The position numbers were made by a program, and so were the translations under genes. Positions 44,918 to 52,475 of a stretch of 64,000 bases of DNA are shown one piece after another. The number at the start of each line of letters is the position of its first letter. Positions within the stretch are counted from its first letter, which is position 1. Source of the stretch: Lutibacter sp. (GTDB taxonomy: Bacteria; Bacteroidota; Bacteroidia; Flavobacteriales; Flavobacteriaceae); NCBI RefSeq assembly GCF_021647475.1, contig NZ_JAKIUR010000004.1, forward strand, positions 1 through 64,000. The letters are read 5' to 3'. The notes beneath the pieces were generated by a model. It had not been told where the DNA came from. It searched no databases and saw only the letters and a list, made by a program, of their open reading frames with translations.

Positions 44918-46096
44918 TTAAAATAATTTAGTCTTTAATTTAACACCAAAAATTATATAAAAAATAACAACTATTGTAGCAATTCCTGTTATCAAAAATG
45001 TAGTAGATGCTCCAAATTGAAACCAAATTATTCCTGCCAATGAACTTGCAATCATAGCACAGATACTTTGAAAACCTGTAAACGTTCCTATAGCTGTTGC
45101 CACATTTTTTTTATCAACTAAATTGCTAATCCAAGCTTTTGAAATTCCTTCTGTTGCAGCCGCATAAATACCATAAAGCAGAAAAAATAATGCTATAACA
45201 TAGCTATTAGAAGTTAAACTCATTCCAAAATAAACAATAGCAAAAATAAAAAGACCAAATACAAACATTTTTTTCAATCCTATTTTATCAGCCAAAACAC
45301 CTAGTGGAAATGAAGTTAAAGCATAAATAAAATTGTAAAAAATATAAACTCCAATTACCCAAGTATCACTAAGCCCAACTTCTTTGGCTTTTAACAATAA
45401 AAAAACATCTGAACTATTAAATAAAGTAAATGCTAAAAGTCCAATTACTACTTTTTTATATTCAACTGGACTAGTTTTCCAATATTTTAAGAATAAAAAT
45501 AACGTTGTTTTTTTCTTAGCTACTAAATTTTTTTCTTTTTTATCTTTAAGGTAAAACGTAGCATAAATGGCTAAAACTCCAGGGATGAAAGCAATATAAA
45601 AGAGATTTTTATAATCTTTTGGATAAAAATATAAATAAAGTAATGCCAAAAGTGGCCCTAATACCGCCCCCAAAGTATCCATAGAACGATGAAATCCAAA
45701 TACTTTCCCTTTAGTTGAATTCGTTGCTTCATCAGATAACATGGCATCTCTTGCTCCTGTTCTAATTCCTTTTCCAAATCTATCTAAGGTACGTGCAAAG
45801 AAAATCCAAATGGGATATATAAAAACCGCCATCATTGGTTTTGAAATGGCACTTAAAGTATATCCTAACTGAACAAAAGGAACTCGTTTTCCCAAATTAT
45901 CAGAACGTTTGCCAAAATAACCTTTACTTAATCCAGCAACTGCTTCTGCTACACCTTCAAGAATTCCAATAAGAACTATGGAAAAACCTATTTCTTTTAA
46001 ATAAATAGGCATTATTGGGTAAAGCATTTCACTAGCGGTATCTGTAAATAGGCTTACTAATGATAATATCCAAACTGTTCTAGTAATCTGTTTCAA
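44918..46096 (-). CDS. Major facilitator superfamily transporter
   Basis: The 392-aa protein has twelve predicted membrane helices. The loop after helix 2 has the MFS motif A-like KGYFGKRSDNLGKRVPFV, and ARTLDRFGKGIRTGARDAMLSDE follows helix 4; the latter is typical of a bacterial group of uncharacterised (possibly drug/solute) MFS transporters. The substrate is unknown. It is transcribed toward the MATE gene, with a family A repeat in the gap. Confidence 0.85.
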   Translation of the reverse strand: MKQITRTVWILSLVSLFTDTASEMLYPIMPIYLKEIGFSIVLIGILEGVAEAVAGLSKGYFGKRSDNLGKRVPFVQLGYTLSAISKPMMAVFIYPIWIFFARTLDRFGKGIRTGARDAMLSDEATNSTKGKVFGFHRSMDTLGAVLGPLLALLYLYFYPKDYKNLFYIAFIPGVLAIYATFYLKDKKEKNLVAKKKTTLFLFLKYWKTSPVEYKKVVIGLLAFTLFNSSDVFLLLKAKEVGLSDTWVIGVYIFYNFIYALTSFPLGVLADKIGLKKMFVFGLFIFAIVYFGMSLTSNSYVIALFFLLYGIYAAATEGISKAWISNLVDKKNVATAIGTFTGFQSICAMIASSLAGIIWFQFGASTTFLITGIATIVVIFYIIFGVKLKTKLF

Positions 46097-46127
46097 TTGT
46101 ATATTTAATTATTCATAATATGTTTAA

Positions 46128-46298
46128 TGTATATCCGTTTTTAATCATATAGTTAATACGTCACCCTAAACCTTCTTGCCAGCAGGCAAGTTTATTTCAG
46201 GGTCTCAATTTATTATATTTATTTACAAGCATTATAAGATTCTGAAACAAGTTCAGAATGACGAACTTTATAAATTTATGAACTTTTACGGATATACA
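46128..46298. repeat. Interspersed palindromic repeat, family A copy 3
   Basis: Outer arms TGTATATCCGT (46128-46138) and ACGGATATACA (46288-46298) are an exact 11-bp inverted repeat. The core runs from CGTCACCCT (46159) to GAATGACG (46263) and has the same hairpin-in-hairpin design as copies 1 and 2, with an added TTGCCAGCAGGCAA mini-hairpin. Confidence 0.82.
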
Positions 46299-46323
46299 AT
46301 ATGTTTATGTTAAACAAATAATA

Positions 46324-46504
46324 ACCCGTTGTGCATTATAACTTTTTAAACTTACTGTTACGTCAGTTCGAGTAATTTTTGATAAAAAATTGTATCGAGA
46401 ACGGCTGTTTTTAAATAAAAAACCTATTCTCGATACTAATTTTAAGCCTAAAAAGGCTAAAATTCACTCGAATTGACGAAATTTTATCATAATGCACAAC
46501 GGGT
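46324..46504. repeat. Palindromic repeat family B, full-length copy B1
   Basis: The 181-bp element has perfect 16-bp terminal inverted repeats (ACCCGTTGTGCATTAT at 46324-46339, ATAATGCACAACGGGT at 46489-46504). Inside are a second, imperfect inverted repeat (CGTCAGTTCGAGT...ACTCGAATTGACG), a 10-bp hairpin (GTATCGAGAA at 46392-46401, TTCTCGATAC at 46427-46436), and an AGCCT/AGGCT hairpin. It has no coding potential. It resembles a MITE or REP-like element; other copies are at 51561-51684 and 59029-59215. Confidence 0.85.
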
Positions 46505-46649
46505 AAATAATGATTCACTTTTATTTGAAAAATAAAGGTTTTATAAAGATAATCAAATTCATTATAACTAATAAAAACTAACTTAATTCAAAAAATTAGT
46601 AATGAATATTAAAATTAATGTTGAATTAAACTAATCTAGTTTAAAATAA

Positions 46650-46680
46650 TTGTAAAAGAGCAACGATATTTTTATATTTG
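46650..46680 (+). promoter_or_regulatory. Putative promoter of yebC
   Basis: TTG at 46650-46652 and TATATTTG at 46673-46680 have a 20-nt spacer and match the Bacteroidota -33/-7 consensus. The -7 element ends 24 bp before the ATG at 46705. Confidence 0.6.
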
Positions 46681-46704
46681 CTTCGCTAAAAATAACAGAT
46701 AATT

Positions 46705-47421
46705 ATGGGAAGAGCCTTTGAGTTTAGAAAAGCACGAAAATTAAAACGTTGGTCAAAAATGGCTAAAACCTTTACTAAAATTGGTAAAAACATTGTAATG
46801 GCGGTTAAAGCTGGCGGACCAAATCCTGAAACTAATGCACATCTAAGAGCTGTAATTCAAAATGCAAAAGCAGCTAACATGCCCAAAGACAATGTTGAAA
46901 GGGCAATAAAAAAAGCTATTGATAAAGATACTGCCAATTATAAGGAAGTTATTTTTGAAGGACATGCACCACACGGAATTGCTGTTTTGGTAGAAACTGC
47001 TACAGATAATAACAATAGAACTGTTGCCAATGTACGTGCAGTTTTTACTAAATGTGATGGTAATTTAGGCACGTCAGGCTCTGTAATTTTTATGTTTGAC
47101 CATACGTGTAATTTTACCATTAAAAAAGAAGATTTAAAAATTGATTTAGAAGAATTTGAATTAGAAGTTATTGATTTTGATGTTGAAGAAATTTTTGAAG
47201 ATGAAGAAGGAATTCATATTTATGCTCCTTTTGAGCAATTTGGTGCTATTCAAAAATATTTAGAAGATAATGCAATTGAAATTTTATCTTCTGATTTTGA
47301 GCGAATTCCAACTACTACAACTAAACTTTCAGAAAAAGCACAGGCCGATGTTGAAAAATTATTGGAACGATTAGAAGATGAAGATGATGTACAAAACGTG
47401 TATCATTCTATGGAAATGTAA
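46705..47421 (+). CDS. yebC: YebC/PmpR-family protein
   Basis: The 238-aa protein matches YebC (MGRAFEFRKARKLKRWSKMA, AGGPNPETNAHLRAVIQNAKAANMPKDNVERAIKKA in part, TATDNNNRTVANVRAVFTKC, GNLGTSGSVIFMFD). YebC-family proteins act as DNA-binding regulators in some bacteria, and more recent work ties them to translation of difficult sequences such as polyproline stretches; I cannot tell which applies here. It has its own promoter. The 3' end overlaps menE by 14 bp. Confidence 0.93.
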   Translation: MGRAFEFRKARKLKRWSKMAKTFTKIGKNIVMAVKAGGPNPETNAHLRAVIQNAKAANMPKDNVERAIKKAIDKDTANYKEVIFEGHAPHGIAVLVETATDNNNRTVANVRAVFTKCDGNLGTSGSVIFMFDHTCNFTIKKEDLKIDLEEFELEVIDFDVEEIFEDEEGIHIYAPFEQFGAIQKYLEDNAIEILSSDFERIPTTTTKLSEKAQADVEKLLERLEDEDDVQNVYHSMEM

Positions 47422-48496
47422 CTATTTTCTTTAATGTTTCTTTTCTATTAATTTTTTCAGTTGGTGTTTTTACTAATTTATCAACAAAAAAGATTTCTTT
47501 AGGTTTTTGATATTTATCAAGTGTTTTTAATGAATTAATTTGATTGAAAATAAATTCTTTAGTGCTATTTTGATTTGAATTTTCAATAACCAAAATTAAT
47601 TTTTCACCTAATTTTTCATCTTTAATTCCGGCTACAAAAAATTCATTTTTAATACATTTACTTAATTTACTTTCTATTTCTTCAGGAAATAACTTTACAC
47701 CACCAGAATTTATAATAGTATCTAAACGGCCAATCCATTTAAATTCAGTTGAAGAAATTATTTCTACAATATCATTAGTTACTATTTTAGTATCTGAAAT
47801 ATTTGGAGCATTAATTACCAAACAATTTCTATCATCTTTTGAAATTTTGATGTTTGGGAGTGCTTGATAAAGAGATTGCTTCGTTTCACTCGCAATGACG
47901 GTTTTAAAATTATTCAATCTTTTAACAGCAATATGTGTAATGGTTTCTGTCATTCCGTACGTTGCAAAAACTGTTGTATCAATATTTTGAAGTTGCTTTA
48001 ATAAATGGTTTGAAACTGGAGCTCCGCCCACTATTATTTTTTTAACATTAGAAAGGTTATCCAACGAATTTTCTAATTGCAACGGCACCATGGCCAAAAA
48101 ATCATATTTTTTAATATTATTTTTTAAAGGATTAGAAATAGGCTCTATAAAATCTAAATTCCAACCTAAAGTAAGTGCTCTCACCAACATCATTTTACCA
48201 GCAATATAATTAACTGATAAACAAAGTAATGCATTGGTATTTTCAGAAAGATTAAAAAATTCACCTGTAGCTAAAGCACTATTTACCATATACTGTTTTT
48301 TAAGCAAAATGCTTTTTGGCTTACCTGTAGAACCCGAAGTTTGCACTTTAACAACATCATTTTTATCAAACCATTTTTCTAAAAAATTAAAAACAGTTAC
48401 AGACAAATCTTTAGAAAAATTCAATAATTCTTCAACTGATTTAAAGGATTTTCCTTGCAATTTAAATGCTCTATGAAATTTTTGTTCTTTGTTCAA
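47408..48496 (-). CDS. menE: o-succinylbenzoate-CoA ligase (AMP-binding), with a repeat-derived insert
   Basis: The 362-aa adenylate-forming enzyme has the P-loop TSGSTGKPK (53-61), a TYGMTETITH segment (A5-like) and the C-terminal WIGRLDTIINSGGVKL and Lys-containing NRKETL motifs. Together with neighbouring menC and menA this points to MenE, which makes succinylbenzoyl-CoA for menaquinone. It is shorter than stand-alone acyl-CoA synthetases, as expected. Residues about 199-209 are encoded by a REP-like sequence (see separate entry). The gene ends inside yebC's 3' end. Confidence 0.85.
   Translation of the reverse strand: MNKEQKFHRAFKLQGKSFKSVEELLNFSKDLSVTVFNFLEKWFDKNDVVKVQTSGSTGKPKSILLKKQYMVNSALATGEFFNLSENTNALLCLSVNYIAGKMMLVRALTLGWNLDFIEPISNPLKNNIKKYDFLAMVPLQLENSLDNLSNVKKIIVGGAPVSNHLLKQLQNIDTTVFATYGMTETITHIAVKRLNNFKTVIASETKQSLYQALPNIKISKDDRNCLVINAPNISDTKIVTNDIVEIISSTEFKWIGRLDTIINSGGVKLFPEEIESKLSKCIKNEFFVAGIKDEKLGEKLILVIENSNQNSTKEFIFNQINSLKTLDKYQKPKEIFFVDKLVKTPTEKINRKETLKKIVTFP
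47872..47900 (-). repeat. REP-like sequence embedded in frame in menE
   Basis: On the coding strand this reads GTCATTGCGAGTGAAACGAA then GCAATCTC. That string closely resembles a palindromic-repeat motif found between genes in many bacteria, including Bacteroidota. It encodes TVIASETKQSL and keeps the menE frame open. Confidence 0.65.
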
Positions 48497-48525
48497 ATCT
48501 TAATTTATTCTTTCAAAATTATAAA

Positions 48526-48548
48526 ATTCCTGCCTATGCAGAAATGAC
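48526..48548. repeat. Decayed REP-like fragment
   Basis: ATTCCTGCCTATGCAGAAAT then GAC, between menE and the CPBP gene, looks like a mutated copy of a common bacterial repeat (CCTGC...GCAGGAATGAC hairpin). It is short and imperfect. Confidence 0.45.
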
Positions 48549-48563
48549 TATTTTTTATTATTT

Positions 48564-49523
48564 CTACGCTATAAACTCATTTTCATTTAACTCAATAGGT
48601 TTTCTAATAGTTCCCATTAATTTTTCTTGCCAATTAGTCCAGTTATATTTCTTTGAAAATATATACAATATAATTGGATATAAAATTAAAACCGGCACAA
48701 ACATTTCCCATCCAACAGAAGGTTCGGAAGTATCAATAAATAAAGCATCGGTTTGAAAAACAGTCCAATTTGCAGTAACTAAAACAGCGGCGGTAATATT
48801 ATTTGCGGCGTGAAACCCAAGTGATAATTCTGTACCTTCATCCATCAACGTAAAAATTCCTAAAACCAAACCTGTACCAATATAATATACCATACTTATG
48901 TATCCTAATTTTTGAACTTCAGGATTTAATCCGTGTAATAAGCCGAAAATTACCGATGTTAAAATTAATGCAACTGCCGATTTTTTAAACCAAGTACCAA
49001 AACCCTGCATTAAATAACCTCTAAAAAGTAACTCTTCCATACTTGTTTGAATGGGTAATAAAAAGAAAGAAACCAATACTAATATGATAAAAGATATTGG
49101 CTTAAAATTCCAAACAAAATCTTTTGGTGAAATAGCATAACTGATGATTAACATTATTATTCCTATACTTCCCCAAACAAAAAAAGAATAAAAAAATCGA
49201 CTCCAATCTACTTTTTCACGACTTGTAATTAAACTTGTAATTGTACGTTTATGAATAAATTTTATTCCGGCAAATAAACTTAAAAGCCCAAATAAAAAGG
49301 AAATGATAATTAAAACCAAATACAAATTAGAGTTAATGCCTAATGTTGCAAAATTATCATTGGCAGCAATTAAAAATTCATTCATATTACCTGAATAATA
49401 ATATGCTACACCAACCAATGGTAAAACTCCAACAAACTGCCACCCAATAAACAGAAATATTAATGTTACCAAATACGCCCACCAATCGTTATTTCCAGTA
49501 TATGCTTTTTGTATAAATTTCAT
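48564..49523 (-). CDS. CPBP family intramembrane metalloprotease
   Basis: I start at the ATG at 49521-49523 (319 aa; MKFIQKAYTGNNDWW); an upstream ATG would add MSKHFYKFKIKG. The protein has about seven to eight membrane helices and the CPBP/Rce1 motifs MEELLFRGYLMQGFG (EExxxR), SVIFGLLHGL (FxxxH) and LGFHAANNITA (HxxxN/D). Such proteins are glutamate-type intramembrane proteases, often linked to maturation or bacteriocin self-immunity. It sits between menC (49 bp) and menE (67 bp), but no direct role in menaquinone synthesis is known. Confidence 0.87.
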   Translation of the reverse strand: MKFIQKAYTGNNDWWAYLVTLIFLFIGWQFVGVLPLVGVAYYYSGNMNEFLIAANDNFATLGINSNLYLVLIIISFLFGLLSLFAGIKFIHKRTITSLITSREKVDWSRFFYSFFVWGSIGIIMLIISYAISPKDFVWNFKPISFIILVLVSFFLLPIQTSMEELLFRGYLMQGFGTWFKKSAVALILTSVIFGLLHGLNPEVQKLGYISMVYYIGTGLVLGIFTLMDEGTELSLGFHAANNITAAVLVTANWTVFQTDALFIDTSEPSVGWEMFVPVLILYPIILYIFSKKYNWTNWQEKLMGTIRKPIELNENEFIA

Positions 49524-49572
49524 TCCTTTTATTTTAAATTTGTAAAAGTGCTTAGACAAATTCAGTACTTAA

Positions 49573-50613
49573 TTATTTTAATAAACTTAAATCCCAATTA
49601 ATTGTATTGTTATAATGTAATTTTCCACTTTTAACTTCTAACGGACTTGCAATATTATTGGTAAATAAACTTCCGGTTCCTAAACCTTGTGGCATTTTTG
49701 TTTGTAAATTATACGTCCATTGTGCAATGGCATTTAAACCTATATTGCTCTCTAAAGCCGAGGTAATCCACCAACCAACTTGTTGATTTTCAGCTAAATT
49801 AATCCATTCCTCACTACCTTTAAATCCACTAACTAAACTTGGTTTTAAAATTATGTATTGCGGATTTATTATTTGTAGCATTTCTTGCTTTTTTGTTACA
49901 TCAAAAACCCCAATTAATTCTTCATCCAACGCAATTGGAATAGGTGTTTTTTCACATAATGCTGCCATTTCATCAAACTGTCCTTGTTTTATTGGTTGTT
50001 CAATAGAATGAATTTCGAAATCAGCTAAAATTTTTAATTTTTCTAAAGCATTTTTTGGTGAAAAAGCTCCGTTAGCATCAACACGCAATTCAATTTCATT
50101 TGAAGAATATTCTTTTCTAATATTTCTAAGCAAAGCTATTTCAGTATCAAAATCAATAGCACCAATTTTCATTTTAATTACGGTAAATCCTGCATTTAAT
50201 TTAGCTGCAATTTGTTGTTTCATAAAAGATTTATCGCCCATCCAAATTAATCCATTAATTGAAATTGCATCTTCAGATTGTGTAAATTTAGAAGGAAATA
50301 ATTCAAAATGATTTTTACTTTGTAAAGACAATAATGCCTGTTCCAACCCAAATTGAATAGAAGGAAACGCTGTTAATTCTTGTAATAAAAAGTTACTATT
50401 TTCATTGATATGATTACAAAGCCAGTGTAATTTTTGTTTGTAGTTTGGAACATCATCATAACTCAATCCTTTAAAAACAGCACATTCTCCTATTCCTATC
50501 TTGTTTCCATCAGTAATTTTTAAAAAATAAGTTTCTTTGATTCGTAAAATTCCTCTTGATGTACCACTTGCTTGTTTAAATTGTAATCTATATTTTTGAT
50601 AAGTTGCTTTCAT
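49573..50613 (-). CDS. menC: o-succinylbenzoate synthase
   Basis: The 346-aa protein is an enolase-superfamily MenC, which dehydrates SHCHC to o-succinylbenzoate in menaquinone synthesis. The catalytic Lys pair is in FTVIKMKIGAIDFD, the metal ligands are in LRVDANGAF (Asp), HSIEQPI (Glu) and IALDEELIG (Asp), and a further Lys is in YIILKPSLVSGF. Upstream is the divergent sterol-desaturase gene. Confidence 0.9.
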   Translation of the reverse strand: MKATYQKYRLQFKQASGTSRGILRIKETYFLKITDGNKIGIGECAVFKGLSYDDVPNYKQKLHWLCNHINENSNFLLQELTAFPSIQFGLEQALLSLQSKNHFELFPSKFTQSEDAISINGLIWMGDKSFMKQQIAAKLNAGFTVIKMKIGAIDFDTEIALLRNIRKEYSSNEIELRVDANGAFSPKNALEKLKILADFEIHSIEQPIKQGQFDEMAALCEKTPIPIALDEELIGVFDVTKKQEMLQIINPQYIILKPSLVSGFKGSEEWINLAENQQVGWWITSALESNIGLNAIAQWTYNLQTKMPQGLGTGSLFTNNIASPLEVKSGKLHYNNTINWDLSLLK

Positions 50614-50682
50614 TTTTAATTCAAATCCGAAATGTACAACTAATAACTAATTTATTTAAATGATAAAACTATAAAATTAGCC

Positions 50683-51594
50683 ATGACTATTCCGCAAATA
50701 CCTAATTTAATACTTTATGCAATTCCATTTTTTATTGTTAGCGTTATTGTGGAGGGATTTATTATTTACAAAAAGAAACCTGACTCTTATAATTTAAAAG
50801 ATTCCATAGCTTCAATTACTATGGGAATTGGGAATTTAGTTTCTAACTTACTCAGTAAAATATGGGTAGTTTTTATTTTTATTTATTTATATGAAAATTT
50901 TAGAATTTTTACCATTCCGTTTGCTTGGTGGAGCTGGATATTGATTTTGTTTGCTGATGATTTTTGTTATTATTGGTTTCATAGAATAAGTCATGAAAGT
51001 CGGTTTTTTTGGGCATCGCATATTGTACACCATTCTTCTCAAAAATATAATTTAAGTACTGCATTGCGTCAAACTTGGACTGGTGGTTTTTTTAGCTTTA
51101 TTTTTTATTTGGCACTTCCCATTTTAGGTTTTCATCCTTTAATGATATTTACTCAAATGAGTATTAATTTGCTATATCAATATTGGATTCATACCGAATT
51201 AATACATAAAATGCCAAAATGGTTTGAAGCAGTATTTAATACGCCATCACACCACCGAGTTCATCATGGTTCAAATCCAATATATTTAGATAGAAATTAT
51301 GCAGGAATTTTTATAATATGGGATAAATTATTTGGCACATTTCAGCCAGAATTAGCAAATGAGAAAGTGAATTATGGATTAACGACAAACATAAATACAT
51401 TTAATCCTTTTACGATTGCATTTCATGAATGGATTTCCGTTTTTAAAGAAGCTTTTATTTCTAAAACTTCATTGATAAATAAACTAAATTATTTTATTAA
51501 ACCACCTGGTTGGAAGGATGATGGCACTGGAAAAATGGCAACAGATTTACGTGAAGAATGGATAAAAAATAATATTGAGAATAGCTCTTTTTAA
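50683..51594 (+). CDS. Sterol desaturase / fatty acid hydroxylase superfamily protein
   Basis: The 303-aa membrane protein has four to six hydrophobic helices and the histidine-box di-iron pattern of the fatty acid hydroxylase superfamily: WFHRISHES (HRxxH), ASHIVHHSSQ (HxxHH) and HHRVHHG (HxxHH). It hydroxylates or desaturates a lipid; which one cannot be inferred. Its last codons (IKNNIENSSF then stop) come from a family B repeat, so the original C-terminus was probably replaced. Confidence 0.85.
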   Translation: MTIPQIPNLILYAIPFFIVSVIVEGFIIYKKKPDSYNLKDSIASITMGIGNLVSNLLSKIWVVFIFIYLYENFRIFTIPFAWWSWILILFADDFCYYWFHRISHESRFFWASHIVHHSSQKYNLSTALRQTWTGGFFSFIFYLALPILGFHPLMIFTQMSINLLYQYWIHTELIHKMPKWFEAVFNTPSHHRVHHGSNPIYLDRNYAGIFIIWDKLFGTFQPELANEKVNYGLTTNINTFNPFTIAFHEWISVFKEAFISKTSLINKLNYFIKPPGWKDDGTGKMATDLREEWIKNNIENSSF

Positions 51595-51684
51595 ATAAAA
51601 AAACCTATTCTAGATACTAATTTTAAGCCTAAAAAGGCTTAAAATCACTCGAATTGACGTAATTTATCAAAATACACAACGGGT
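51561..51684. repeat. Palindromic repeat family B, partial copy B2
   Basis: The sequence aligns with the right two-thirds of B1 from GATAAAAAAT to ACAACGGGT. It includes the ATTCT(C/A)GATACTAATTTTAAGCCT segment and a perfect 10-bp hairpin (TTTTAAGCCT at 51621-51630, AGGCTTAAAA at 51635-51644). The left terminal repeat is absent. Its first 34 bp double as the final codons and stop of the desaturase gene. Confidence 0.8.
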
Positions 51685-51687
51685 TAA

Positions 51688-52368
51688 TTACAATTTGATA
51701 TTAGCTCCAATTGGTAATAAAAACAACTCTTTTTTTGCTTTAGAAAATTTTTCAATTGCTTTTTTGTGATCAATTTTAATATATCCAAAAGTATCATAAT
51801 GATAACCTAAAATTTTATTGCAATTTAAAAATGCACTTGCTTTTATGGCTTCATCAACACCCATAGTAAAATTATCGCCTATTGGTAAAATAGCTAAATC
51901 TAGCTCACCTATTACTTCCGGAATTAATTTCATATCATAACTTAATGCTGTATCACCAGCAATATATAACCTGTGATGGTTGGTTTCAAGTACAAAACCA
52001 CCAGGTTGTCCACCATAACTACCATCAGGAAACGAGCTAGAATGAATAGCGTTGATATAATGTACCGTACCAAAATCAAATTTCCATTTTCCGCCGTGAT
52101 TCATTGGGTGACCTTCTATTCCTTTTTCTTCAAAATGAGTTACAATTTCAAAATTAGAGATTACTTTTGCTCCAGTTCTTTTTGCGATAGCTTCCACATC
52201 TAAAATATGATCTTGATGTGCGTGAGTTACTAAAATATAATCTGCTTGTAATTTATCAATATTAATTTTTTTGGCTAATTCATTTCCAGAAATAAATGGA
52301 TCAATTAGTAATGTTTTATCTTTAGTTTCAATACTTAAACTTGCGTGGCCTAAATAGGTTATTTTCAT
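51688..52368 (-). CDS. UPF0173 metal-dependent hydrolase (metallo-beta-lactamase fold)
   Basis: The 226-aa protein has the MBL zinc motif THAHQDH (His49, His51, Asp53, His54), a third His in GHPMNHGG region and GDTALSYDM (metal-bridging Asp). The substrate of this family is unknown. It is found near menaquinone genes in related genomes, and here it lies 106 bp downstream of the TonB receptor gene and 4 bp from a B repeat. Confidence 0.87.
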   Translation of the reverse strand: MKITYLGHASLSIETKDKTLLIDPFISGNELAKKINIDKLQADYILVTHAHQDHILDVEAIAKRTGAKVISNFEIVTHFEEKGIEGHPMNHGGKWKFDFGTVHYINAIHSSSFPDGSYGGQPGGFVLETNHHRLYIAGDTALSYDMKLIPEVIGELDLAILPIGDNFTMGVDEAIKASAFLNCNKILGYHYDTFGYIKIDHKKAIEKFSKAKKELFLLPIGANIKL

Positions 52369-52416
52369 GGTAAGTTGCGTTTAGATGGTTTACTGCAATT
52401 TACTAAATAAAATTCA

Positions 52417-52452
52417 TAAAAAAAACCACGATTTTTTTTACTTTCGTGGTTT
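52417..52452 (-). terminator. Rho-independent terminator after the TonB receptor gene
   Basis: The minus strand reads AAACCACGA (52444-52452) followed by a 12-nt A-rich loop, TCGTGGTTT (52423-52431) and a run of T. The 9-bp stem is perfect. It ends the copper-receptor unit. Confidence 0.75.
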
Positions 52453-52475
52453 ATCAAACAACAATTGCTACCTAC

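Larger units (their letters stand above)
46097..46704. other. 608-bp gene-free gap holding two adjacent repeats and the yebC promoter
   Basis: Between the divergent MFS and yebC genes I find a family A repeat (46128-46298), a family B repeat (46324-46504), and then about 150 bp of AT-rich DNA containing a promoter-like pair just before yebC. No open frame with coding character was seen in either strand. Confidence 0.7.
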
